From positions 1-36,078 of the forward strand of contig DASQZW010000039.1 of the NCBI GenBank assembly GCA_035638495.1: a DNA stretch of 36,078 nt, in the 5' to 3' direction. Both the position numbers and the translations under genes were made by a program. The notes under the pieces were generated by a model, which was given only the letters and a program-made list of their open reading frames with translations, did no database searches and had not been told where the DNA came from. Source of the DNA: CF-161 sp035638495. GTDB taxonomy: Bacteria > Chloroflexota > Dormibacteria > Dormibacterales > Dormibacteraceae. Below are positions 15,600 through 23,361 of the stretch, piece by piece (the first letter of the stretch is position 1; every line of letters begins with the position of its first letter).

Positions 15600-16418
15600 A
15601 TGATCGAGGCAAACGGCCTGAGCTTCCACGTGGAGGACGAGGGTTCCGGCACGCCGGTGGTCCTCCTGCACGGGTTCCCGGACACGTCCCGGCTGTGGCG
15701 CCAGCAGGTGGAGGCGCTGGTGCGGGCCGGGTACCGGGCGATCGCGCCCGACCTGCGCGGCCGCGGTCGCAGCGGCCGGCCGCCGGCGGTGGCCGACTAC
15801 GCGCTCCAGCTCGTCGTGCAGGACGTGGCCGCGATCATGGACGCGCTGGGGGTCCGGCGCGCGCACGTGGTCGGCCACGACTGGGGCGCCGCCGTGGCCT
15901 GGCTCCTTGCGTCGCTGATGCCGGACCGTGTCGACCGGCTGGTCGCGCTCTCGGTCGGGTTCCCCGGCGCGGCCGGCCCGCCGGACCTCGAGGCGCTGCA
16001 AAAGGGGTGGTACCGGCTGCTCTTCCAGTTCGAAGGCGTCGCCGAGGACCTGGTGCGCCGGAACGACTGGTACCTGATGCGGGTGCTGCTGGGCTCGAAC
16101 GCCGATCTCGAGACCTGCCTGCGCGACCTTTCTGAGCCGGAGTCGCTGACGGCGGCGCTCAACTGGTACCGCGCCAACCTGCCGGTGGAGCGGCTCCTGC
16201 CGTCGGGTTCGGGCCCGCAGCTGCCGCCGGTCCAGGCGCCCACGCTGGGCATCTGGAGCGCCGGCGACGAGTACCTCACGGAGCAGGCGATGATCCGGTC
16301 GGCCGATCACGTGCAGGGTCCCTGGCGCTACGTGCGGATCGAGGCGGCGAGCCACTGGATCGCGCTCGACCAGCCCCAATTCCTGAACGCCCTGCTGCTG
16401 GACTTCCTGGGCGGCTGA
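15600..16418 (+). CDS. Epoxide hydrolase-like alpha/beta hydrolase
   Basis: A 272-residue alpha/beta hydrolase of the epoxide hydrolase / haloalkane dehalogenase group. His24-Gly-Phe-Pro (LLHGFPD) forms the oxyanion-hole motif. Asp94 in VGHDWGAAVAW is the nucleophile; Asp rather than Ser sets this group apart from esterases. The catalytic base is His252 (ASHWIALDQP), and the acid is probably Asp264 or Glu265 near GIWSAGDEYL minus the cap region; the exact acid is uncertain. A tyrosine-rich cap (LNWYRANLPVE) resembles the epoxide hydrolase lid. No signal peptide is present. It follows the dehydrogenase-lactonase pair by 33 bp and abuts the convergent exporter gene with no gap. Confidence 0.88.
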   Translation: MIEANGLSFHVEDEGSGTPVVLLHGFPDTSRLWRQQVEALVRAGYRAIAPDLRGRGRSGRPPAVADYALQLVVQDVAAIMDALGVRRAHVVGHDWGAAVAWLLASLMPDRVDRLVALSVGFPGAAGPPDLEALQKGWYRLLFQFEGVAEDLVRRNDWYLMRVLLGSNADLETCLRDLSEPESLTAALNWYRANLPVERLLPSGSGPQLPPVQAPTLGIWSAGDEYLTEQAMIRSADHVQGPWRYVRIEAASHWIALDQPQFLNALLLDFLGG

Positions 16419-17693
16419 TCACCCCGCTTCGGCGGGCGCCGGCAGCCTCGCCATGCGCGGGATCGGCGAGGGCAGCAGCCACAGGAAGCCGAGGACAGCG
16501 GCAAGGGTGACCACGAGCAGGGTCGGCCGCACGCCGATGACGGCGCCCAGCGCCCCGCCCAGCAGCGAGCCTACCGGCCGGACCCCGTAGTTCACCACGG
16601 TGTACGCGCCGCTCACGCGCGATCGGAGCCGGTTCGGGATCAGCGCCGCGAAGATGGCGCCGATGCTGATGTCCAGGACCATCAGCCCCATCGCGGCGCC
16701 GAACTGGGCGACCAACAGCGTCGCCAGCACGAGCGGCATCGGTCCGCCGGCCAGCGGGGTCAGCACCAGCGACGCCGGGAAGACGACGCAGCCGAGCACG
16801 AACGCGGGCCCGATCCCTACGCGCCGGCTGAGCGGCCCCGCCAGCGCCGCCCCGAGCAGGCCGCCCACGCAGCCGCCGCCGATGATCAGTCCCAGCACTG
16901 CGGGCGCGACGTGCAGCTCCCCGACGATGTAGAGGATCGCCAGCGCGCCGTACGCCAGGTTGAAGAGGTTGATCGTCGCCGTTGCGCCCAGCGCTGCGCG
17001 CATCACTGGCGTCCGGAACACGAAGCGGAGCCCCGAGCTCACCAGTCCGCGGCGCTCGTGCTCGACCTCCGGCTCGGCGGGGCTGATGAGGCTCAGCGAC
17101 AGCGCGGAGGCGAGGAAGGAGGCCGCGTCGGCGACCAGCGCGCCAGGCGCGGACAGCGCCTGGGCGAGCAGCCCGCCGGCGCTGGGCCCGCCGACGAACG
17201 AGAACGCGCGGCTCCCGTGGAGCAGCGATTGACCCTCCACGTACTGCTCCGGCGGCACCGTCGACACGAAGAGCGTGGTGCCGGATACGTTGAACAGCAC
17301 GCTGAGGCTGCCGTTCAGGAAGACCACCGCGTAGAGGTGCACCAGGGTGAGGGCGTGGAGCGCCGCCGCGACCGGCACGGTCAGCAGCAGCGCGGCTCGG
17401 CCGACGTCGGCCGCGATCATGATCCGCCGCCGCCGCCCGGTTCGGTCCACCCAGGCGCCGGCGTGCAGCGCGAAGAGCAGGCTCGGCAGCCACGCCGACG
17501 CCACCAGGCCGCCCATCTCCGCCGGGCCCGCGTGAAGGACCAGCACGGCCGTCAGCGGTACCGCGATCAGGGACACCTGGTCGCCGACCATCGAGACCGT
17601 CTGCCCGGCCCACATCACGCGGAACGGCCCCCGCCGCCGCAGCAGGGCGGGAACCAGGTGACGAACGGCGCCGGTCGGCTGGTCTTCCATCAT
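16419..17693 (-). CDS. MFS transporter, EntS/MFS_3-like exporter
   Basis: A 424-residue inner-membrane carrier with about 12 predicted helices. The opening FRVMWAGQTVSMVGDQVSLIAVPL is typical of the enterobactin-exporter-like MFS_3 group, as are the AWVDRTGRRRRIMIAADVGRA loop (motif A) and the central EPEVEHERRGLVSSGLRFVFRTPVMRAA linker before the second half. Substrates in this group include siderophores, macrolides and other small products; the actual one is unknown. The start is the ATG at 17693 with GGGAGG upstream on its strand; a second ATG follows directly at 17690. It is convergent with the epoxide hydrolase-like gene and has no obvious operon partner. Confidence 0.88.
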   Translation of the reverse strand: MMEDQPTGAVRHLVPALLRRRGPFRVMWAGQTVSMVGDQVSLIAVPLTAVLVLHAGPAEMGGLVASAWLPSLLFALHAGAWVDRTGRRRRIMIAADVGRAALLLTVPVAAALHALTLVHLYAVVFLNGSLSVLFNVSGTTLFVSTVPPEQYVEGQSLLHGSRAFSFVGGPSAGGLLAQALSAPGALVADAASFLASALSLSLISPAEPEVEHERRGLVSSGLRFVFRTPVMRAALGATATINLFNLAYGALAILYIVGELHVAPAVLGLIIGGGCVGGLLGAALAGPLSRRVGIGPAFVLGCVVFPASLVLTPLAGGPMPLVLATLLVAQFGAAMGLMVLDISIGAIFAALIPNRLRSRVSGAYTVVNYGVRPVGSLLGGALGAVIGVRPTLLVVTLAAVLGFLWLLPSPIPRMARLPAPAEAG

Positions 17694-17795
17694 CGCGCCT
17701 CCCGCAGTGTGAAGACGGACGAGCCGGCCGGGTGTTGGGATCGGGGCCGGCAGTCGCTGCCGGCCCCGGCCCGGGGAGTGGTGGAGGTTCCGAGG

Positions 17796-19364
17796 TCAGG
17801 CGGCGGGGCCCGCGACCAGCGTGGCGGTCGCGGTGTGGGTGCCGTTCTGGTCGACCCACGTCACCTTGATCTTGTCGCCGGGCTTGTGGCCCTGGATCGC
17901 GGGGGTGAGGTCGCTGGAGGAGTTGATCGTTGTCCCGTCGATGCTCGTGATCACCGAGTTCGCGGTCAGCCCGATCTGGGCGGCGGGGGAGCCGGGCTCG
18001 ACGGCCGTCACGAGCGCGCCGCTGCTGACGTTGAGGCCGAGCCGCGAGATGGTGATCGGGTTCAGGTTCTGCACCCCGATGCCCAGGTGGCCGGTCGGGC
18101 CGATGAGGATCGTCGAGCTCGCGTGGCCGGCGCGGATGTCGTTGACGACGCCCACCGCGGTGCTCGCGGTGATCGCGTAGCCCACGTTGGTGCTGCTCTG
18201 CCGGAAGCCCGTGGCCTCGCCGGCCGTGATCATGCCGATCACCTGGCCGGCGGAGTTGACGAGCGCGCCGCCGGAGTCACCGGGGCTGATGGTGGCGTCG
18301 CTCTGGATCAGCCCGTCGAGCTGCTCCGACGTGCCGTTGTCATTGCTGGCCGTGATGGTCTGGTCGAGGGCCGTGATGGAGCCCTGCGTCACGCTGGGCG
18401 GGCCGCCCTGGCCGCCCGCGTTGCCCATGGCCACCACCTGCTGGCCGACCGTGAGCGTCGAGGAGTCGGCGAGCTGCACCGTCGGCAGCCCAGAGACGCC
18501 CTGGACCTTGATGAGCGCGACGTCGGCCGTCGGGTCGACCCCGACCACGGTCGCCGTGTAGGTGTTGGAGCGGCCGGGGATCGTGACCCTGATGCTGGTC
18601 GACTGCTCGACCACGTGGTTGTTGGTCAGGATCTCGCCGTCCGAGGTCAGGATCATCCCGGTGCCGGCGGCCTGTGAGCCGCCGCGCCCGGTGGCCGACG
18701 CGATCACCGTGTTGATGTCGACGATCGCCGAGCTGACCTTGCTGGTCACGGCCTGGACGTCGATCGGCTGGTTGGCCTGGCTGGACTGGGCCGGCAGCCC
18801 GCTGCTCGAGGAGCCGCTGCCGCCGGAGCTGGAGGAACCGCCGATCGGCGGCAGGTGGATCGGGTTCTGCGCCGTCTGCGCGCCGCTCGTGATCGAGTGG
18901 AGGATGCGAGAGGTCGCGTAGCCCCACCCGACGCCGGCGCCGGTGAGCAGGACGGCTCCCGCGGCGATGACGGCGACCACCCTCCAGCCCGCGCGCCGCC
19001 TCGGCGGCACGGGCACGGACGCCTGGCCCGCCGGCGGCCAGTAGCCGGGCGGCGGCGGGGGCTGGCCGGGCGCGCCCTGCTGGGGGCCCCAGTAGCCGGG
19101 CGGCGGCGGCTGGCCCGGCTCGCTCTGCTGCGGCGGCCAGTACCCGGGCGGCGGCGGCTGGCCGGGGGCGCCCTGCGGCGGCGCCCAGGGCCCGCCCTGC
19201 GGCGCCTGGCCTGGCTCGCCCTGCGAGGGCTGACCCGGCTCGCCCTGCGGGGGAGACCAGTAGCCGGGGGGCGGCGGCTGACCCGGCGCGCCCTGCGGCG
19301 GCACCCACGCGCCGCCCGTGTCCCGGCCGGCGCCCTTCGCCGCGTCCGAATCCGTGTCCGACAT
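17796..19364 (-). CDS. Membrane-anchored HtrA/DegP-like serine protease with PDZ domain
   Basis: A 522-residue envelope protease. Residues about 20-115 are a Pro/Gly/Gln/Tyr/Trp repeat head predicted to be cytoplasmic and disordered. Arg122-Arg124 precede one transmembrane helix at about 127-149. A Ser/Gly linker (175-190) leads to a trypsin-like domain with His250 (LTNNHVVE), Asp281 (PTADVALIKV) and Ser364 (ISPGDSGGALVNS). A PDZ domain lies at about 430-515 (GALVTAVEPGSPAAQIGLTANSVITSIDG). It matches the actinobacterial HtrA/PepD type used in envelope quality control. The ATG at 19364 has GAGG 8 nt upstream; the in-frame ATG at 19439 has no ribosome site. It is divergent from an MFS gene. 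Confidence 0.92.
   Translation of the reverse strand: MSDTDSDAAKGAGRDTGGAWVPPQGAPGQPPPPGYWSPPQGEPGQPSQGEPGQAPQGGPWAPPQGAPGQPPPPGYWPPQQSEPGQPPPPGYWGPQQGAPGQPPPPPGYWPPAGQASVPVPPRRRAGWRVVAVIAAGAVLLTGAGVGWGYATSRILHSITSGAQTAQNPIHLPPIGGSSSSGGSGSSSSGLPAQSSQANQPIDVQAVTSKVSSAIVDINTVIASATGRGGSQAAGTGMILTSDGEILTNNHVVEQSTSIRVTIPGRSNTYTATVVGVDPTADVALIKVQGVSGLPTVQLADSSTLTVGQQVVAMGNAGGQGGPPSVTQGSITALDQTITASNDNGTSEQLDGLIQSDATISPGDSGGALVNSAGQVIGMITAGEATGFRQSSTNVGYAITASTAVGVVNDIRAGHASSTILIGPTGHLGIGVQNLNPITISRLGLNVSSGALVTAVEPGSPAAQIGLTANSVITSIDGTTINSSSDLTPAIQGHKPGDKIKVTWVDQNGTHTATATLVAGPAA
19029..19301 (-). repeat. In-gene tandem repeats coding for Pro/Gly/Tyr/Trp units
   Basis: The head of the HtrA-like protease contains units of the form APGQPPPPGYW followed by a PPQ/GPQ spacer and EPGQ or APGQ, repeated about five times with length variation. 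The DNA repeats with them (GGCTGGCCGGG / GCGGCGGCGG blocks), so slippage or recombination could change copy number between strains. Confidence 0.75.
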
Positions 19365-19486
19365 CGTTTGCACCTCGCTGTTCTGGAAGCCGGCGCCGCC
19401 CGTGGGGGGCCGGCGGGTCTTGCCTTGGTTGGTTTCCATGCTGCGAGGCGGAGCTGAGGGAACTGTGAGAGAAGCCTTATCGCTCT

Positions 19487-19515
19487 TTGAGAAACGGCCG
19501 CCCAGCGCTTACAGT
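19487..19515 (+). promoter_or_regulatory. Sigma-70-like promoter of the MFS gene, near-leaderless
   Basis: TTGAGA (19487-19492) and TACAGT (19510-19515) are separated by 17 bp, the optimal spacing. Transcription should start at about 19522, four bases before the ATG at 19526. This is the best-formed promoter in the window, and it excludes the in-frame TTG at 19487 as a start codon. Confidence 0.65.
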
Positions 19516-19525
19516 GCACCTACCC

Positions 19526-20791
19526 ATGGAGACGACTCCCCTCGGAGCTGCCCCGCCCACGCCCGAGACCCGCCTCTCGCGGGCGCGGCACGTGGCGCTC
19601 GGTACGTTCTGGTTCGGCAACAACTTCATCTCGACGCCGGTCTACACCATCCTCCTGCAGCTGCAGGTCGCGGAGGTCATCGCGAAGAACAGCCAGGGCG
19701 TCGCAATCGGCGTCGCGACCGGGATCGGCGGCCTGTTCGCCCTCATCCTGCCGCCTGCGGTCGGCGCCCTGTCGGACCACCTCCACACGCCGTGGGGTCG
19801 GCGCCGCCCGATCATGGTGGCGGGCGTCCTCGGCGTGGTCCTCGCGCTCATCGTGATGTGGAACGCCCACTCGTACCCGCCGCTGCTGATCGGATTCGTG
19901 ATGGTGGTCGCGTTCCTGAACGTGTGCGGCGGCGCGTATGCCGGCGTCATCCCGGACCTGGTCGAGGGCCACGAGATCGGCGCCGCCAGCGGCCTGCTCG
20001 GCCTGTTCGTCCAGCTGGGCAGCGTCGCGTCACTGCTGGTCACGCTGGTCCTCTCGGCCAGCGGCCAGATCCGGCTCACATACGGGGTCATCATCGTGGT
20101 GGCGATCCTCTCGCTGCTGCCGACGCTGTGGGCCGCGTCCGGCGAGCGCGAGCGGCCGGTGCCGGAGCGCCCTCCGTTCGACCTCCGCGAGTTCGTGCGC
20201 CCGCTCTGGAGCGGCGACTTCGGCTGGGCCTTCTTCACCCGGTTCCTGAACCTGTCGGCGTTCTACGCGGTGCTGCCGTTCCTGTTCCTGTCCTTCCGCG
20301 ACCTGTTCGGCATCGCCCAGCCGGCCACGATCACCTCGCTGTTCGAGCTGACCGTGACGGTCGTGGCGGTGCCCTGCGCGATCGTGGGCGGCATCCTGTC
20401 CGACCGGCACGGCCGCAAGCCCTTCGTCTACGCGGCGGGAGCGCTGCAGGCGCTGGTCCTCCTGGTCTTCCTGGCCGGCTCGGCCATCCCGCTCCCGCTC
20501 GTGATGGTGCTCGGCGCGGTGTACGGGATCGGCTACGGCTGCTACTCGTCGGTGGACTGGGCGCTCGGCATCGACACGCTGCCCGACCGCGACCGGCCTG
20601 CCAAGGACCTGGGCCTGTACCACGTGGCGGACGCGCTGCCCCGCGTGCTGCTGCCGCTGGTGGTCGGCATCGGGCTCGACGCCCTCAACGCGACGGCGCC
20701 GAACGCCGGCTACCGGGCGCTGTTCCTCTTCTGCGCGGTGCTGTACGCGGGCGGCTCGCTGCTGGTCAGCCGTATCCGCTCGGTGCGGTAG
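19526..20791 (+). CDS. MFS transporter, GPH/SLC45-like
   Basis: A 421-residue membrane carrier with about 12 helices. The first part, HVALGTFWFGNNFISTPVYTILLQLQV, and the loop GALSDHLHTPWGRRRPIMVAG are characteristic of the glycoside-pentoside-hexuronide and sucrose-transporter-like (SLC45) families, where the DxxxTPWGRRRP motif is nearly invariant. The second-half copy is SDRHGRKPFVYAAGAL. Import of a sugar or glycoside with H+ or Na+ is the usual role, but no sugar enzyme is adjacent, so the substrate is open. The start is the ATG at 19526, supported by the promoter that leaves only a few bases of leader. Three base pairs separate its stop from the convergent MetE-like gene. Confidence 0.88.
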   Translation: METTPLGAAPPTPETRLSRARHVALGTFWFGNNFISTPVYTILLQLQVAEVIAKNSQGVAIGVATGIGGLFALILPPAVGALSDHLHTPWGRRRPIMVAGVLGVVLALIVMWNAHSYPPLLIGFVMVVAFLNVCGGAYAGVIPDLVEGHEIGAASGLLGLFVQLGSVASLLVTLVLSASGQIRLTYGVIIVVAILSLLPTLWAASGERERPVPERPPFDLREFVRPLWSGDFGWAFFTRFLNLSAFYAVLPFLFLSFRDLFGIAQPATITSLFELTVTVVAVPCAIVGGILSDRHGRKPFVYAAGALQALVLLVFLAGSAIPLPLVMVLGAVYGIGYGCYSSVDWALGIDTLPDRDRPAKDLGLYHVADALPRVLLPLVVGIGLDALNATAPNAGYRALFLFCAVLYAGGSLLVSRIRSVR

Positions 20792-20794
20792 GGC

Positions 20795-21910
20795 CTACGG
20801 CCAGACTTCGCGGGCGAGCGACGCCACCAGTTCGAGCTTCCGCCACTGGTCGTCGGGCGTCAGCGGGTTGCCGGGCAGGATCGTCGCGAACCCGCACTGC
20901 GGGCTGAGCGCGAGCCGCTCCAGCGGCATGATGCGCGACGCGGCGTCGATCCGGCGGAGCACGTCGTCCGCGCTCTCCAGGTCTCCGCTCTTCGTAGTGA
21001 TCAGCCCCAGCACGACGACCCGGTCGGCCGGGACGGCGCGCAGCGGCGCGAACGTGCCGCAGCGAGGCGAGTCGTACTCCAGCAGCAGCCGGTCGCAGCG
21101 CAGGCCGGTGAACAGCCGCTCCGCGATCGGGTCGTACCCTCCCTCCGCGAGCCATCGGCCCATCACGTTGCCCCGGCAGATGTGGACGGCCGTCAGGGCT
21201 CCGCCCGCGCGGGCGGCGTCGAGCACCCGGTTGTCGCCGTCGATCCCCGCGTCCAGCAGACCGTCAGCGTCGGGCCGGCCGCCGAGGATGTCGGGGTCGA
21301 CCCACCGTGTGTACGAGGGGGAGTCGACCTGCACGTACGGCACGCCCTCGGCGGCCAGGCGTCCGGCCTCATCCGCCAGCAGGCAGGCGACCTCGGCGAC
21401 CAGGGCCGCCCGCGTCGAGTAGGCGCCGTCGCTCAAGCCGGGCACGTAGCAGTTCACCGCGAACAGCAGCGGGCTGGGCAGCGTGACCTTGAACGGGACC
21501 GGGCAGTGCTCGCGCAGGAACTCCGCCTCCGCGGCGGCTATTCGCTCGCGGGCCCGAAGCACGCCCCCGACGACCGGGCGGCGGGCGCCGGCCGGCTGGC
21601 CGCCGTCGCCCCTGAGCGGCAGCGGCGGCGGCTCGCCCGGCACGAACCCGTCGACCGCGTCGCTGACGCCGGCCATGAAGTTGGCGCGGCGGAACTCGCC
21701 GTCCGAGCAGACGTCGATGCCGCAGTCGCGCTGGCGGCGCAGGGCGTCGAGGATGGCGCGGTCCTCCTCGGCGCGCAGGCCGGCCCGGTCGAGCCGTCCG
21801 GCCCCGAAGTCGATGCGCGCCTGGAAGAGTGCCGGCGGGCGGAGGAGGCTGCCAACCTGGTCGGCGCGCAGCGCGTTGAGCGTCGCCCTCGAGGGCGTCG
21901 AGGCGGCCAA
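20795..21910 (-). CDS. MetE C-terminal-domain-like methyltransferase
   Basis: A 371-residue TIM-barrel protein of the cobalamin-independent methionine synthase C-domain/UROD superfamily. It begins RADQVGSLLRPPALFQAR and has VCSDGEFRR in an early loop. The zinc ligands of MetE are kept: His243 and Cys245 (VHICRGN), a Glu278 candidate (LLEYD) and Cys339 (LSPQCGFAT). The N-terminal half of true MetE is absent, as in many stand-alone homologues. These act in alkyl transfer to or from thiols (for example epoxyalkane:CoM transferase relatives), so methionine synthesis is not certain. The TTG at 21910 follows AGGGG closely; a TGA just upstream rules out a longer frame. It is divergent from the LarA-like gene. 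Confidence 0.83.
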   Translation of the reverse strand: MAASTPSRATLNALRADQVGSLLRPPALFQARIDFGAGRLDRAGLRAEEDRAILDALRRQRDCGIDVCSDGEFRRANFMAGVSDAVDGFVPGEPPPLPLRGDGGQPAGARRPVVGGVLRARERIAAAEAEFLREHCPVPFKVTLPSPLLFAVNCYVPGLSDGAYSTRAALVAEVACLLADEAGRLAAEGVPYVQVDSPSYTRWVDPDILGGRPDADGLLDAGIDGDNRVLDAARAGGALTAVHICRGNVMGRWLAEGGYDPIAERLFTGLRCDRLLLEYDSPRCGTFAPLRAVPADRVVVLGLITTKSGDLESADDVLRRIDAASRIMPLERLALSPQCGFATILPGNPLTPDDQWRKLELVASLAREVWP

Positions 21911-21965
21911 AGCCCCTCATTGATACCGTCTCCGTGGCCGCGCAGTCCACCCCTGTCGCGACCGC

Positions 21966-21993
21966 TCGACAGCCGTTCCACGGCCGGTATGCT
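21966..21993 (+). promoter_or_regulatory. Promoter of the LarA-like gene
   Basis: TCGACA (21966-21971) and TATGCT (21988-21993) are spaced by 16 bp. The -10 box ends 9 nt before the ATG at 22003, so the leader would be a few bases only. On the opposite strand TATCAAT (21925-21919) lies 8 nt before the TTG of the MetE-like gene, making a back-to-back promoter pair. Confidence 0.5.
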
Positions 21994-22002
21994 GCTGGAG
22001 CG

Positions 22003-23265
22003 ATGGCGGTCGTGCGTCTGGCCTATGGTCGCGCCGGCCTGGAGGTGGACCTGCCTGCCGGCGCCGAGGTACTGGAGCCGCGGCACGTCGAGGGCCTGAC
22101 CGCCGAGGCGGACGCCATCCGCCGGGCGCTCCGCGAGCCGATCGGCAGCCCGCCGCTGCGCGACCTGGTGCCCGCGGGCGCGGCGGTCGGGGTGAGCGTG
22201 TGCGACGTGACCCGGCCCTTCCCGGCCAGCCGCGTGCTGCCGGTCCTGCTCGAGGAGCTTGGCTCGGCCCGCGTCACGGTGTTCGTGGCCACGGGCACGC
22301 ACCGCGCCTGCACGGCGGCTGAGCTGGAGCGCATGCTCGGCACGGAGGTGCTGGCCGCCGTCGAGGTCGTCCAGCACGACGCGTTCGACCGCGCGCGGCA
22401 CGCGCAGCTGGGGCTGGTACCGGGGTCCGCCGCGCCGGCGCTCGTCGAGCGCGCGTTCATCGAGCAGGACGTGCGGCTGACCACCGGGTTCGTGGAGCCG
22501 CACTTCTTCGCCGGCTTCTCCGGCGGCCCGAAGATGGTCGTGCCGGGCCTGGCCCACCTGGACACGGTGCTCGAGCTGCACTCGGCCGCGCGCATCGGCG
22601 ACCCGCGCGCCACGTGGGGCGTGACGCACGGCAACCCGGTCCACGACGGCATTCGCGGCGTGGCCGAGCGGGCAGGCGTGGCGTTCAACCTCGACGTCAC
22701 GCTGAACCGCGAGCACCGAATCACGCGGGTCTTCGCGGGCGAGCCGGCGGCCAGCCACGCGGCCGGCTGCGCCTTCGCGAGGGACACGGCGATGGCGCCC
22801 GTCGCGGCGCGGTACGACGTCGTGGTGAGCACCAACAGCGGGTATCCGCTGGACCTGAACCTGTACCAGACGGTGAAGGGCATGAGCGCGGCCGCCCAGA
22901 TCGTGCGGCCGGGCGGCGTCATCCTGATGGCCAGCGAGTGCTCGGACGGGCTGCCGGATCACGGCCGGTACAAGGACCTCCTCCGCGAGTCGGCCGGCCC
23001 GGCGGCGTTCCTGGAGCGGCTCGCCCGGGCGCCGGCGGCCGAGCACGACCAGTGGCAGGTGCAGGTCCAGGCGCAGATCCAGCGGCGCGCCCGGGTGCTC
23101 GTGCACTCCGGTGGGCTGACGCACGACCAGGTGCGCTCGGCGTGGCTGGAGCCGGTCGACGACCTCGCGGCCTGCGCCGCGGACCTGCTCAGGGAGGCCG
23201 GCCCGGGGGCCCGCCTCGCCGTGCTCCCCGAGGGTCCGCAGACGATCCCGTACGTGGCCGCCTGA
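22003..23265 (+). CDS. larA: LarA-family nickel-pincer-nucleotide racemase/epimerase
   Basis: A 420-residue homologue of lactate racemase LarA, full family length. It keeps CDVTRPFP (70s), His100 in ATGTHRACT, and the block EPHFFAGFSGGPKMVVPG with His167 and Lys177, then His193 (LELHS). By spacing these match LarA His108, His174, Lys184 (cofactor attachment) and His200 (nickel ligand), so the enzyme should be catalytically competent. LarA homologues racemise or epimerise various 2-hydroxy acids and sugar acids, so lactate is only one option. The cofactor makers LarB, LarC and LarE are not in the window. The ATG at 22003 is supported by the promoter; a longer frame start at 21934 lies upstream of it. 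Confidence 0.85.
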   Translation: MAVVRLAYGRAGLEVDLPAGAEVLEPRHVEGLTAEADAIRRALREPIGSPPLRDLVPAGAAVGVSVCDVTRPFPASRVLPVLLEELGSARVTVFVATGTHRACTAAELERMLGTEVLAAVEVVQHDAFDRARHAQLGLVPGSAAPALVERAFIEQDVRLTTGFVEPHFFAGFSGGPKMVVPGLAHLDTVLELHSAARIGDPRATWGVTHGNPVHDGIRGVAERAGVAFNLDVTLNREHRITRVFAGEPAASHAAGCAFARDTAMAPVAARYDVVVSTNSGYPLDLNLYQTVKGMSAAAQIVRPGGVILMASECSDGLPDHGRYKDLLRESAGPAAFLERLARAPAAEHDQWQVQVQAQIQRRARVLVHSGGLTHDQVRSAWLEPVDDLAACAADLLREAGPGARLAVLPEGPQTIPYVAA

Positions 23266-23267
23266 GC

Positions 23268-23311
23268 TTCGCCATCCCTTGACCGGCGCCTAACCTGCTC
23301 TTCCTTACGCT
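23268..23311 (+). promoter_or_regulatory. Pho-box-like direct repeats and -10 box of the second secreted phosphoesterase gene
   Basis: TTCGCC (23268), TTGACC (23279) and CTAACC (23290) recur at 11-bp spacing. The last ends 10 bp before TACGCT (23306-23311). TTGACC by itself is too far (21 bp) from the -10 to act as a normal -35. The core from 23280 matches 16 of 19 bases of the element at 7750, upstream of the purple acid phosphatase gene. Confidence 0.55.
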
Positions 23312-23320
23312 GGGGGAGCC

Positions 23321-23340
23321 GGCCCGGTGCGTGCCGGGCC
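23321..23340 (+). other. GC-rich hairpin in the phosphoesterase 5' leader
   Basis: GGCCCGG (23321-23327) pairs with CCGGGCC (23334-23340) around a 6-nt loop. It starts about 3 nt after the predicted transcription start, so it would sit at the extreme 5' end of the mRNA and could stabilise it. With no following T-run, it is a weak candidate as a terminator for the LarA-like gene. Confidence 0.4.
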
Positions 23341-23361
23341 ACGTCAGAGGGAGGGTGTGCT

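Noticed and set aside
19029..19301. Regularly spaced repeats as a CRISPR array
   Set aside because: They are in frame, code for Pro/Gly units of the HtrA-like protein, and have no unique spacers or cas genes nearby.
19365..19439. In-frame extension of the HtrA-like protease to the ATG at 19439
   Set aside because: There is no ribosome site there, whereas GAGG lies 8 nt before the ATG at 19364.
19487..19525. TTG at 19487 as the start of the MFS gene
   Set aside because: It lies inside the -35 hexamer of the predicted promoter, so it would not be transcribed.
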